64,000 nt of DNA from Adiantum capillus-veneris (lineage: Eukaryota; Streptophyta; Polypodiopsida; Polypodiales; Pteridaceae), in NCBI GenBank assembly GCA_014529385.2, contig CM043946.1, positions 19,423,077 through 19,487,076 on the forward strand. The letters are read 5' to 3'. This document shows positions 23,566-35,466 of this stretch, piece by piece; position 1 is the first letter of the stretch; each line of letters opens with the position of its first letter. A program made the position numbers and the translations under genes. Under the pieces are notes generated by a model that was not told the origin of the DNA, searched no databases, and saw only the letters and a program-made list of their open reading frames with translations.

Positions 23566-23778
23566 ATGAATCACGAAAATTTGTATGATCCCTTCATTCC
23601 TATTGCAAGGCAAAAGGTACACATAATTGTTAGTACTAAGTTGCAATTTCAACGTGTCATTCGTGGAATTTTAGGTCCTCTTAGGTTGGCCGAGATAAAC
23701 GCTTCAGTAAATCCTTTTATTTTGCCTCTCATTAGGTACGACCTTAGTTTGGACGTCTATATTTTTGTTTTGTTTTAA
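23566..23778 (+). CDS. Type-1 small ORF of P (70 codons)
   Basis: Complete ATG-to-TAA ORF between the primer-binding site and gag. The protein starts MNHENLYDPFIPIARQ, has a core VSTKLQFQRVIRGILGPLR, then SVNPFILPLIRY and ends DVYIFVLF. It is paralogous to the next ORF: both keep S-x-K-x-x-F-Q, a glycine, NPxILPLI and DVxIFxL. A related copy occurs in block Q at 6546-6740. No known family is recognised. Its position, integrity in an otherwise mutated element and conservation in Q argue that it is a real gene of this lineage. Confidence 0.6.
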   Translation: MNHENLYDPFIPIARQKVHIIVSTKLQFQRVIRGILGPLRLAEINASVNPFILPLIRYDLSLDVYIFVLF

Positions 23779-23799
23779 GCATTAGGTCATGCATAGACC

Positions 23800-24018
23800 A
23801 TGGATAATGGCCCAAGAGTAGAGGTTTTCCCCTTCCATTTCACTCCACACATTAGAATAAACATTGCAATTAGTAGAAAAATCCATTTTCAACAACGTAT
23901 GGTGTTCATGTTTGGTGCCCAAAGAGTAGGAGAAATTCTCGCATCACCAAACCCTGTCATCCTACCTCTTATTGATTATCATAGGTCGTTTGATGTGAAT
24001 ATCTTTATTTTGTTGTAG
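23800..24018 (+). CDS. Type-2 small ORF of P (72 codons)
   Basis: Starts 21 bp after the type-1 ORF stop, in another frame. The protein starts MDNGPRVEVFPFHF, has INIAISRKIHFQQRMVFMFG, then SPNPVILPLIDY and DVNIFILL at the end. It is clearly paralogous to the type-1 ORF. Its Q homologue is the one interrupted by element O (35466 to 35368, then 6859 to 6784), and the conservation across that junction helped prove O's boundaries. Mostly beta-like alternation with hydrophobic ends; function unknown. Confidence 0.6.
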   Translation: MDNGPRVEVFPFHFTPHIRINIAISRKIHFQQRMVFMFGAQRVGEILASPNPVILPLIDYHRSFDVNIFILL

Positions 24019-24103
24019 AATAGATTGCAAGCTAGAAAACATTATTGTGTAAATCTTTTTAAGAAAGAAAAACAAAAACGGGTGTCACTTTGAAATCAAT
24101 TCA

Positions 24104-25237
24104 ATGGAAAGCCAACGCCAAATGTCTGGGTATCCTCTTTTCTTTGGAGAGCCTGGAGAGGATGCAGAATTATTTTTAGCGAATTTCAAGATGTCTTGCC
24201 GTATCAAGAGGATAATAACTGATCAAGAACGTGTAGAAATGTTTGAGGTGGTCCTTAGGAAAGATGCTAGCACTTGGTTTGACTCTTTGCCTGAGGAAGT
24301 TAAGGGGAATTACACAGAAGTTTTGAATCATTTCAAGAAATACTTCTTTGATCCCCAAAACACTCAAAAATTATGGCAAGAGATTGTTTCTCATAAGCAA
24401 AAAGACTTAGATGACTACTACTTGTATAAGTAAGAGTTTCTACGTCTTTGGGCTCTATGGATACGAAATGTTGCTAACCCTGGTGATGGTGCAGAATTTT
24501 TAAAGAAGGAGAGGTTCATAGTCGGACTCTTTCCTGACCTTAAGGTAAAAGTTGAGGCGGGTGCACCTGCTACTTTTGATGCAGCGGAAACTAGGGCTGC
24601 TGAGAAGTATAGGAAACTCAAGTGCTTAAGGGGAGAGGTTCCAATATAAGGTCTTAGACCCAAAGGTAAGTCACAAGCATCAACATCTAGGGAGCTTCCT
24701 GAGGTAACGGCTGAAGTGATTGAGAAGTTAAACGAATCTTTAAGCAGCCTGTCAATTCACCTTGCACAAGCTGTAGGTCCAAAGGGACAAGCAAAGAAGT
24801 CTGAACAGCGAGATCCACAACCTAGGAGAGTCTTGCAATGTTGGAATTGCGGAGAGTCTGGACATGGGATGTATAATTGTCCTTGGCCCCGTGGGGAGCC
24901 AGGGAGACCTAACTTGAATTACCCAGAGATGAATGCAGGTGAAGGAGCTGGTCAACAACCAAGGCTTCTACAAAGGCCAAATGGACCAAGACCACCTCCA
25001 CAAGGGGTAGAAGGAGTTCCACCTTTGCCAGATCCAAATGTGCATGTGGTAGAGGTGACAAACTCAAATGAGGCTGACATGGAAGCAAATGGCATTAAGC
25101 GTGGCCGAGGAAAAGGTAAAGAGAAAGAGGGTGTCCCATCACAGAGTGACCATGGACAAGGCAAGAAGGCAAAGAGACCAAGGAAGCTAAGAGGACTCGA
25201 CGTCGTATCAATCTCCAAGACTTTCCTCTTGGACATG
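24104..25237 (+). pseudogene. gag of element P with zinc knuckle
   Basis: Starts MESQRQMSGYPLFFGEPGED. The capsid domain shows FLANFKMSCR, then ASTWFDSLPEEVKGNYTEV and LNHFKKYF, the usual retrotransposon gag pattern. It is followed by a basic linker and one intact CCHC knuckle CWNCGESGHGMYNC near 24838. In-frame TAA stops at 24431 (after YLYK) and 24647 break it; both fit CAA to TAA changes. The reading frame then overlaps the pol frame around 25100-25240. This suggests either ribosomal frameshifting or an old indel between gag and pol. Confidence 0.88.
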
Positions 25238-25239
25238 GT

Positions 25240-27948
25240 ATGGCTCCATACAACCTGTTGGAAGACATGCGAGGTAAGGGTCCTGATATCTCATGGCCTC
25301 AGTTTCTTGCATTATGCCCACAAGTTAGGAGGGATTTAACAAAGGCAGTTAGCACTAGGAGAAAGGTAAAAGAGAGTTTTCCTGTTGTAAAAATTGCACA
25401 TGCTGAAATGAACGAGGATATTACACCTGTGCTAGATTGTTACATAAAAGGAAGATTGGCTAGGAAAGGTCTAGTGGATGGGGGTGCACAAATTTGCATC
25501 ATGACAGAAGGGCTCATGCAAAGACTAGGCATGCACATCCATGAGACACCTGAAATCAAAGTCAAGATGGCAAACAATAGCAAGGATAGGTGTGTAGGCA
25601 TTTGTAAAAATGTCTTTGTAGAGGCCTTTGGCATTAAGAAAGCGGTGGATTTTTATGTTATGTCGACCAAGGGAAGTGGTTATCCATTTATCCTAGGAAG
25701 ACCATGGCTAATGAAAATGCGAGCTTTGCAGGATTGGGAGAGTGGAAAGCTAATTTGCAGGAATGACAATCACAAGAAGGTTGTCTTTGACATGAAGGAG
25801 CAACGCCAAGAGGAGCTCCATGAAGAATCATCTCGAAGTGAGACGGAAGAAGATTGGACTGAAAACACTTCAGAAGAAGAAAGTAGCGGCAGCATTACTG
25901 AAGAGGAGTCCTCCATTGAAGTCATGGGGGTAAGGTTTAAGCCAAACAACCAGGAGACCTCTTCTCGAGGTTTGGAAGAGGTAGGTTCCCAAGAGAACCA
26001 AAAGGTGGAAGATGAAGGAATGTTAGAAGGTATGTTGTCTACAACACTTACAAAGGATGAAAGAGAGGAGTTCAAATGTGTGCTAAGGAAATTTCCGAGG
26101 CTTTTTGCTAAAGACTACACCGATGTGCATGGAGTAGATGTTGTTCAACACAAGATTGAGTTGAAGCCAGAGGCCACACCTAAGGCTCAAAAGCTACGAA
26201 GGCTAGGAGTCATTAAGGAGCAGGCTCTACTCAAGGAGATAAGAAAGCTTCTAGCAGCAGGTTTCATTTATCCAGTGGAGAATTCAGAGTGGGTCTCTCC
26301 CGTTGTTGTCACTCCTAAGAAAAACGGCAAGTGGAGGGTGTGTGTGGATTATCGTCCACTTAATGAGGCAACAAAAAGAGATCACTTTCCCCTCCCATTT
26401 CAGGATGAGATACTAAATGAAGTAGCTGGTCATGAGAAGTACACTGTGTGTGATGGCTACTCGGGTTACTTTCAAATAGGTATCGCATTGGAGGATCAAT
26501 TGAAAACAACCTTTGTCACTCCTTGGGGTTGTTATGCTTTTAGAGTCATGCCATTTGGCCTGACAAATGCTCCTACAACTTTCCAACGCTTCATGAACAT
26601 GGTGTTTCAAGCATTCTTTGGAAAGTCCATTAGGGTTTTTATTGATGATTTTTGCATTTATAGCTCAAAATCATTGCATCTACAAAGGGTAGAAGAAGGT
26701 TTAAAGAAGCTCTATGACATGGGAGGCCAACTCAACCCCGACAAGCTCTATGACATGGGAGGCCAACTCAACCCCGACAAGTGTCACATAGCTGAGGATG
26801 AAGTGATCTTGCTTGGTCACAAGGTTTCCTATAAAGGCATTGAGGTGGATCCTTCAAAGGCAAAGGCTCTTATTGAGCTCCCCTCACCCAAGAGTCTCAA
26901 AGAGGTCATATCATTCATTCAAAAAGTGAAGTATATGTCACGTTTTATTCACTTAGCCTCGGAGTTGCTTCATCCTTTGCAAAAGTTGACACAACAAGTA
27001 GAATTTGCATGGTCTGATGAGCTTGAAGAGTATTTTTGTAACATAAAAGTCATTTTGTCAGAGCTACCAACACTCATGCCTCCTTGTTGGGAGTACACAT
27101 TCTTTGTTAGCTCTAGTGTTGGAAGGGAAACAATTGGTGCTGTGTTGCTACAACAAGATCCCCACAGTACAAGGATGCGACCCATCTACTTTGCTAGTAG
27201 GGTCATGAATGCTTTGGAGAGAGACTACACAGAAGCAGAACTCATGATGCTTTCTCTTATGTTTGCGGTGAGAAAGTTTAGATCCTACCTGCTACCAAAA
27301 CCTTTTGTAATTCTCACTGCAGAGAATTTGTTCCCTTGGGTGTCATCTCAAATGAATCTTAGTACTAGGATCTCAAAGTGGATTATGGAGTTGCAAGAGT
27401 TTCAATACTCTTTCAAGGTAGAAGATAGTGTGCGTGCACAATTGGCAGGGATTCTCACTTATAGGGTGCATGAAAAGGAGATTAAGGTGCCTGAAGTAAA
27501 GACCCTACCATTGCCACCACCAAAAAGTATTCCTAATGCTTTTACCTTGTTCTTTGATGGAGCTTTTCGTCGAGCCACAGGAAAAGCAGGGGGAGGGCTA
27601 GTGTTGCTCAACCCAAGTGGAGAGGTGGTCATGAAAGAGAAGTTCAATCTACCAAGTTCAGCTAGCAACAATGAAGCAGAATACGACACACTAATTCATG
27701 GTTTGAAGATGTGCATTGGCCAAGGGATACAATGCCTCATGGTAAAGGGAGATGCACTTCTCATTGTTAAACAGATTTTAGGTATTTGGGCATGCAAGAA
27801 TGAAAGCTTACGGACAAAAGTTCATGCCATTCGTAGATTGTTTAATCAATTTGAAGAAGTGCAACTAAATCATATTCCTAGGAAACAGAATGAAGATGCC
27901 GATTTACTTGCACAGCAAGTAGTTACATGTGTTGAGAAAGAAGTGTAG
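25240..27948 (+). CDS. Pol of P: protease, RT, RNase H, second RNase H
   Basis: 902 codons without a stop. Protease: LVDGGAQICIM (near residue 80; DGGA in place of DSGA/DTGA), then PFILGRPWL. Reverse transcriptase: EWVSPVVVTPKKNGKWRVC, DHFPLPFQDEILNEVAG, PFGLTNAPTTFQRFMN and active site VFIDDF (FIDD rather than YLDD/YIDD). A 12-residue unit LYDMGGQLNPDK is tandemly duplicated just after the palm (exact 36-bp DNA repeat). First RNase H: VSSSVGRETIGAVLLQQ (catalytic Asp replaced), then YTEAELMML. Second, plant-type RNase H: LFFDGAF, NNEAEYDTLIHG, VKGDALLIVKQI, ending NEDADLLAQQV. The frame is open upstream of the first ATG (LQDFPLGHG), so 25240 is a minimum start. Confidence 0.9.
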   Translation: MAPYNLLEDMRGKGPDISWPQFLALCPQVRRDLTKAVSTRRKVKESFPVVKIAHAEMNEDITPVLDCYIKGRLARKGLVDGGAQICIMTEGLMQRLGMHIHETPEIKVKMANNSKDRCVGICKNVFVEAFGIKKAVDFYVMSTKGSGYPFILGRPWLMKMRALQDWESGKLICRNDNHKKVVFDMKEQRQEELHEESSRSETEEDWTENTSEEESSGSITEEESSIEVMGVRFKPNNQETSSRGLEEVGSQENQKVEDEGMLEGMLSTTLTKDEREEFKCVLRKFPRLFAKDYTDVHGVDVVQHKIELKPEATPKAQKLRRLGVIKEQALLKEIRKLLAAGFIYPVENSEWVSPVVVTPKKNGKWRVCVDYRPLNEATKRDHFPLPFQDEILNEVAGHEKYTVCDGYSGYFQIGIALEDQLKTTFVTPWGCYAFRVMPFGLTNAPTTFQRFMNMVFQAFFGKSIRVFIDDFCIYSSKSLHLQRVEEGLKKLYDMGGQLNPDKLYDMGGQLNPDKCHIAEDEVILLGHKVSYKGIEVDPSKAKALIELPSPKSLKEVISFIQKVKYMSRFIHLASELLHPLQKLTQQVEFAWSDELEEYFCNIKVILSELPTLMPPCWEYTFFVSSSVGRETIGAVLLQQDPHSTRMRPIYFASRVMNALERDYTEAELMMLSLMFAVRKFRSYLLPKPFVILTAENLFPWVSSQMNLSTRISKWIMELQEFQYSFKVEDSVRAQLAGILTYRVHEKEIKVPEVKTLPLPPPKSIPNAFTLFFDGAFRRATGKAGGGLVLLNPSGEVVMKEKFNLPSSASNNEAEYDTLIHGLKMCIGQGIQCLMVKGDALLIVKQILGIWACKNESLRTKVHAIRRLFNQFEEVQLNHIPRKQNEDADLLAQQVVTCVEKEV

Positions 27949-29417
27949 GTCATCATGGTGGCAGCAACTGTCAAGCAACCGAGATACCAGGGATTGGAGT
28001 CATTGACTCCCATTATTAGCTACATTTTGGAGGGCGAGTTTCCACAAGACTTCACGAAGGCTCAGAAGAGGAGACTCATGAAGAAGGCAATTGCATATCT
28101 CTTCCTAGAAGGCTCCCTCTATCAAAGAGGGAGGGATCAAGTATGCAGAAGAGTACCAACTATTGAGGAAATTCCAGCCATTCTAAAAGGTTTGCATGAA
28201 GAAGCATATGGTGGTCATTTTGCCCAAGAATTAACTGTGAAGAAGATTTTGCTTGCGGGGTATGTTTGGCCAAGTCTGCATGTGGATGTCCAACATTGGT
28301 GTAAAAGTTGTCACAATTGTCAGGTAAATGGGAATAGAAGATTGGTTTATGGTCCAAGGCAAATCGTGCTTGCAAATGGACCGTTTGAAAAGTGGGGCAC
28401 TGATGCTATGGGTCCTCTGCCTAGGACAAAAAATGGTAAACTCTACATTCTAGTGGCTGTAGACTATATGACTAGGTGGGTGGAAGCACAAAGTTGGCAA
28501 AGGTAAATGAGAAGACAGTGAGCAAATTCATCTATACTCACATTTGTTGTAGATTTGGCACGCCTTTGGAGATTGTTTCTGATAATGGTCCAGGGTTTAG
28601 AAAGGGATTGCTCAGAGAAGTCTGTGAAGAACTTCACATTCTACATCGTCACAGTACACCCTACTATCCCCAATCAAGTGGTTTGGTAGAAAAAGCTAAT
28701 GGTGTCATTGCAGGCATCATTAGAAAGATGGTGAAAAACAAGACAAAGTTGTGGGATGACTTCTTGGATGGTGCCTTGTGGGCGTATCGAACCACATATA
28801 GGGAAGCCACGGAGTTCACACCATTTCACTTGGTCTATGGTCAAGAGGCTTTACAGCCAATTGAGCTAAACATTCCAACAATGCGACTTCATGGCAAATC
28901 AGCACAAGATGATCAAGAAGCATGGATGGATTAACTTCTTACCTTAGCTGAGCTTGAGTGGAAAAGAGAAGCAGCATACGAGTGCTATAAGAGGAAAGCC
29001 ACACAGACAAAGGAGAAGCTTGACAAGAAACTGAAGGACAAAGGCATCAATGAAGGAGATCTTGTGCTAAGGTATGACAATCGACTTGATAATCGTTTTG
29101 ATGCCAAATTTGAAACAAGATGACAAGGGCCATACATAGTCAAGAAGGCTTTCAATTCAAGTTACTATCAGCTTATGGACTTGAATGGTAAAGAGCACTC
29201 CAGGAAAGTAAACGGGTATCGCTTGAAGCCCTATTTGAGTCGCCTTCTACCAAAGGATCTACCAAAGATCTGTCAAAAGGCCACTGTCTCATGTAAGTAT
29301 TGTTACATGAAGCATGAGTGTAACTCTAGCCAAAATTCTAAGGGGCCAAACAATAAAAATCTCGTCAAGGACTCTGAAGCACTCTCTTCGAAAAAGATGC
29401 TCTATGATGGTACATGA
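27949..29417 (+). pseudogene. Integrase of element P, frameshifted
   Basis: After a TAG at 27946 the same frame continues with the HHCC zinc region (LHEEAYGGHF; HWCKSCHNCQ), then the catalytic core start KWGTDAMGPLP and VAVDYMTRWVEA. A one-base deletion near 28493 moves the core to another frame: EIVSDNGPGF, STPYYPQSSGLVEKANG and YRTTYREATEFTPFHLVYG. The catalytic D, D and E positions are all recognisable. A TAA at 28932 and a TGA at about 29121 interrupt the C-terminal part (GDLVLRYDNRLDNRF, GPYIVKKAF, YRLKPYL), which resembles the usual integrase C-terminal domain. No chromodomain is seen. Confidence 0.87.
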
Positions 29418-29429
29418 ATATACCATCAT

Positions 29430-29445
29430 CCAGGGGGAGGGCTAA
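29430..29445 (+). promoter_or_regulatory. Polypurine tract of element P
   Basis: CAGGGGGAGGGCTAA directly before the 3' LTR. Element R has the very similar GGGGAAGGGCTAA at the same place (43189-43200). Confidence 0.8.
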
Positions 29446-29631
29446 TGATAGCCGTTTTTCGGCTCTTTGTAATTGCCACAGTGAGTTACCTCACCCTACC
29501 AAAATCACCCAAACACTGTGGCTATCCCTACCATTTCACTGTACATAGGTGTGCGTAAGTCACGGGACTTTTCCCATATCTCCTTACTGAAATAAAAAAC
29601 CCTCAATTAGCTAGTCATTGGGCTAGTTGAG

Positions 29632-29665
<34 letters not shown>

Positions 29666-31868
29666 TATATTATGGCCTATGCATGTGTAAATATTTCTTT
29701 GTATATAGGGCCTAAATAAAATATTTTTTCATAATTATTTTGGTATTTATTTAAATATTTCTACCTAGGTGTGTGTTATTTATGATGTGTACATTGCCTC
29801 ACCATTACCACAATTTTTTCTTACCATTTTTCATACTCTTTATTCCATATAGAAATATTTTCATGTAAGCTTCTCTTATATTTGGTGTAACTCCACCCCA
29901 ACAAAAATCCAAAAAAACTAGTTTTATTTATGTGTATATTTTTTCACTATTGTGATTTTTCCCTTCCTACATCTATTTTGTTTTTTTTTTCTTCTAAAAA
30001 ATTAGAACACCAAATATATTTATCTTTTTATGGTAGCCTCATAATGAGAGAGATTTCTTTTGACCCCTTTATATTTTTTCCACTTATATTATTTATATTT
30101 GACATGTACATATTTTTAGACCCCTCAATATTTGATTTTCTTAGTTGTACTATTCACTTATATCATAATCTCAACAATATCTTCAATTATAGACCTACCA
30201 AATAAGGTCAAGGGTAGGTGGCATGCATACATGCACTATGGAGGGCTCACTCTTGGAGGTATTCAAAAGAATCATCCAAAGAAGGACCCCACAAGGACCT
30301 TGTGCAGTGGAAAAAAACGATCGGTTTTGCTGAATTTTTAAAGTTCACTTGCTCTCCGGATTTGAAAAGGTGATACAAACAAAAGTTGTAGCTCGTGGGC
30401 TGAACTTTTGCCTCAAAAGTTGTAGCTCGTGGGCTGAACTTTTGCCTCAAATTTTTTCATATTTTTTTGAGCTACGAGCTGTGAGCTATGATTTTATTAG
30501 TGGACCCCAGTTTTCCCATGCTATGCAGCCACACTCTCTCTTCCACTTTATCATTTTCCTCTTTCACACACACTTCTCCACTCATCATCTCCACCTCTCT
30601 CACCCCTCCTCTCTGCACCCTACTCACCTTCTCCTCAACCTTGAAGAATAAGAGAAACCATGGTGAACTCATACCTCCCACACACAATTCCATTCCAAAA
30701 TTGACCACCTAGTCTCATTTTTCCTCCTCCAAGTTACCCATATCTTTAAAAAAAACCACAAAATTCAGCCTCTTCTCTTAAAAGACAGCATCATGGTGGT
30801 TGATTACTCAGCTTCAATTACCTTGTCTCTCAAGGAAGGTCAAGAGTGGAGAAAAAATGTACCGTCAAAGCTAGTGGACCGTCAACAAGCGTCAAAATCG
30901 GCCCTACTCAAGACACTTGGAGCATCAACCTTGTAAGAAATCCACCTTTTCTTACTTCTTAAGAGTTTTTCTTCCTTATTTGTATCCTACATGGATACTC
31001 CCATTGTAAATATCCAATTCCATTTGTAAATTAATACTAACTCTACTAACACTAACCCACTATGAAAAGTCTTATCACCTCCATTTCTCTCCTCTCTCTT
31101 TCCCCACCAACTTCTTGATAATTCCAAGCAAAAGAAATTAGATAAATGGCTGAAAATCTAACCCAACCATGGTTAGAGGAGTAACCCTAGCCTTCAAAAT
31201 TGCTATAAAAGGAGGGTGTAGCTAGCACAAAAGGGGGAGCCATAAGCAAGAGCACTATGCTATAGCTTGAGAAGCCAAGCTCAACCTCTCTAGAAGGAGC
31301 TCTTGAGTGGAAGCTCATTTTCTTATGCATGTGCATGTGTTGTAATAGGGGATTAGCAAGGGAACTCTATGCCATTGTAAGAGAGAGAGTGATAATTCAA
31401 TTGAGAGTAGGAAATCTATCATTTCTCCTACTAGTGTAAGCCCAACATTTGCTGAATCAAGGAGGGTGGATTTGGACTAAGCTTGGATACTTTGTATCCC
31501 TTCCAACGTGAAGTAATGGACAACAATGATGCGTAAGGGTCTTGGTGTTTTTTGTTAAGTTCTTGATAGCTTGTCTCTGGTGTTGTCATCAATCTAGCCA
31601 TAAATTCCACATACTGTAAGAGGGCGACAGGGTGGAGAGGACTCCCCTGGCCTTAAGACAGTGATTGGGGTGGCTTTTCTTGTGATGTGTTGTGGTGAAA
31701 TTTACGCAAGCTATGTTGAACAAATACTAATCTCACTTTGATTTGTCATGACAGATTTGTAAGAAGGTATTAATGCAACAAGCACCCCCTCCCCCTTTCT
31801 CTCTCTTTCTTAAATATATAGTTGTGTTTGCTTGATCATTGCCGATACGTTTCAAAGCAGCCCAAGCA

Positions 31869-31902
<34 letters not shown>

Positions 31903-32160
31903 TTTTAGTGTGGAGAGTGTTCCATTGGTGTTAGGGTTAGTGTAAATTCCTTGCTTGTTTGTGGGTTGCTCTAACGATTCTCCTCTTTTGCGTCCTAGTT
32001 CGCTCTTAAACTAGGTGGTGCCCCTTGTGTAGTTGGGATTTGGCTGTGGGTTTGTTGTTTTGGTTTGTGTTGTGTTGTGCCCCAGCCCCATTGAGCAGCA
32101 CGGGAGCCTTGAAGGGTGTCTAGAGGTTGCTCTTCTTGTTGCCTGCCCCGGACCGCCTCA
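29446..32160 (+). repeat. 3' LTR of element P
   Basis: 2715 bp, same ends as the 5' LTR. It differs by scattered substitutions, a longer (AT)n run near 29640 and an extra exact copy of a 34-bp unit (30381-30414 and 30415-30448). That unit itself carries an AAAAGTT...AACTTTT inverted repeat. It is followed by the target copy GTAG. Confidence 0.92.
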
Positions 32161-32164
32161 GTAG

Positions 32165-32904
32165 TAGCCCATGTGCAAGAAGAGTAGGGAAAAAAGCAAG
32201 CCCAGATGCTTGATGAAGACCAAATGGAGCGGTCTAGGCCTATAGATGAGGATATGCAGGTAAAGGTAGTGTGTGGTGCCATGCTAATGGCCATGCTGAT
32301 GAAAGTAGCAGTGGAATGTGCCATGATGGTGCAGCAGGTGCAACATTTTTCCAGAAGGGATGGAGCAATCGTACCTATGGAGGAAGTCAAGATGAATGCA
32401 AAAGAGAATGAGTTTCTCTCTTCCTTGGAAGAGCCTGATGCAATAGTAGAAGAGGTGCTTAAAGAAAAAGTGATTGAAGCTGAAGAGCAAGAGGTGTTGA
32501 TCGACCTTGAAGGGCCGGTAGACAAGGAAGGGCTCAATGATGCTGGAATTGAGTGTATGGACAAAGAAGAGGTTGTGATGCCAAAGATGGTGGAGATTCC
32601 AATGCAGTAGACATGTCCAATGGTGGAGAAAGAAGAATCCCAAGGAGTGACTTTCCTTCCATTAAAGGTATGTAAGCTATGGTTGATGGATAGGGTAGTA
32701 GATGCAGATATGTGGTGGTTGGCTCACCAAGTGCAGGGTTTTATGGTGAAATCCTCCACTTTATTTGGTTGGGAGGGAGGGTCAGACATGTGTTGGAGCT
32801 TGGTGTCAGGTAGGCTAGGGCCAGCCTACACACATGATGGTCTAGGTGCTACGGTACGGCACTATGTTGAGCAGTTACAAATGGGTGGAAGATATCAAAG
32901 GTAG
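32165..32904 (+). pseudogene. O late ORF, 3' part
   Basis: Continuation of the frame cut at 20815. It reads AHVQEE, a TAG (32185), GKKQAQMLDEDQMERSRP, then a glutamate-rich stretch (EEVLKEKVIEAEEQEVLIDL) to a TAG at 32608. After that it shows a tryptophan-containing tail (ADMWWLAHQVQGF, VRHYVEQLQMGGRYQR) ending at 32904. Joined length is about 438 codons with four internal stops and no frameshift besides P. No domain is recognised. PPT and LTR of O follow within 200 bp. Confidence 0.5.
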
Positions 32905-33078
32905 GTGTTTGATCTAGGTGGAAGCTATATGATGCAGGGGGTGGGGCAACCCACTTGAAGGTTTGACACTAGGCAAAACAAAACTGTATACATATGGTTT
33001 TGGTTTTCTCATAGTGTGTGCCAGGTTTTGCAATTAATAGGGTAATAAGCTCTTATGTGGCTGAGCATAAATGCTCAA

Positions 33079-33096
33079 CTAGGGGGTGGACAATGA
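33079..33096 (+). promoter_or_regulatory. Polypurine tract of element O
   Basis: CTAGGGGGTGGACAATGA directly before the right LTR start TGGTACAACC. It is purine-rich and correctly placed. The LTR start could alternatively be placed 3 bp earlier at TGATGG. Confidence 0.65.
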
Positions 33097-35367
<2,271 letters not shown>

Positions 35368-35466
35368 ACGTTGTTCAAAGTGTATTTTACGACTAATCCA
35401 TATGTTGATTCTAATAGATTGCACAAAGTGGAAGAAATAGAAATTCACATCATTTGGATTATTCAT
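35368..35466 (-). CDS. Type-2 small ORF of Q, N-terminal part
   Basis: Minus strand from ATG at 35466: MNNPNDVNFYFFHF, INIWISRKIHFEQR, then cut by element O in the ACGT target. It continues at 6859-6784 as IVFLFGPKKLNEILLSPDPI, then ILPL and a TAG at 6781. Joined, it matches the type-2 small ORF of P throughout, which shows it was a proper member of this ORF pair before O inserted. Confidence 0.6.

Larger units (their letters stand above)
20816..32160 (+). mobile_element. Ty3/gypsy element P, dual RNase H (Tat-like), nearly complete
   Basis: 11.3 kb. LTRs at 20816-23490 and 29446-32160, TG...CA ends, primer-binding site at 23494 and polypurine tract ending 29445. GTAG lies before the left LTR (20812-20815) and after the right LTR (32161-32164). 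Internal order: two small ORFs, gag with zinc knuckle, protease, reverse transcriptase, RNase H, a second plant-type RNase H, integrase. The second RNase H places it with the Tat/Ogre side of Ty3/gypsy. The LTRs are nearly identical by eye (scattered single-base changes and one extra 34-bp repeat in the right copy), so this is the youngest insertion in the nest. Stops in gag, between RNase H and integrase and in integrase, plus a frameshift in integrase, make it defective. Confidence 0.92.

Noticed and set aside
29446-32160. P as a tandem duplication rather than an LTR element
   Set aside because: TG...CA ends, primer site, polypurine tract, pol genes and a 4-bp target duplication all fit an LTR element.
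20566-32610. Programmed stop readthrough in the O late ORF
   Set aside because: Four stops of deamination type in an old element with a disrupted frame are better explained by decay; no readthrough context was seen.
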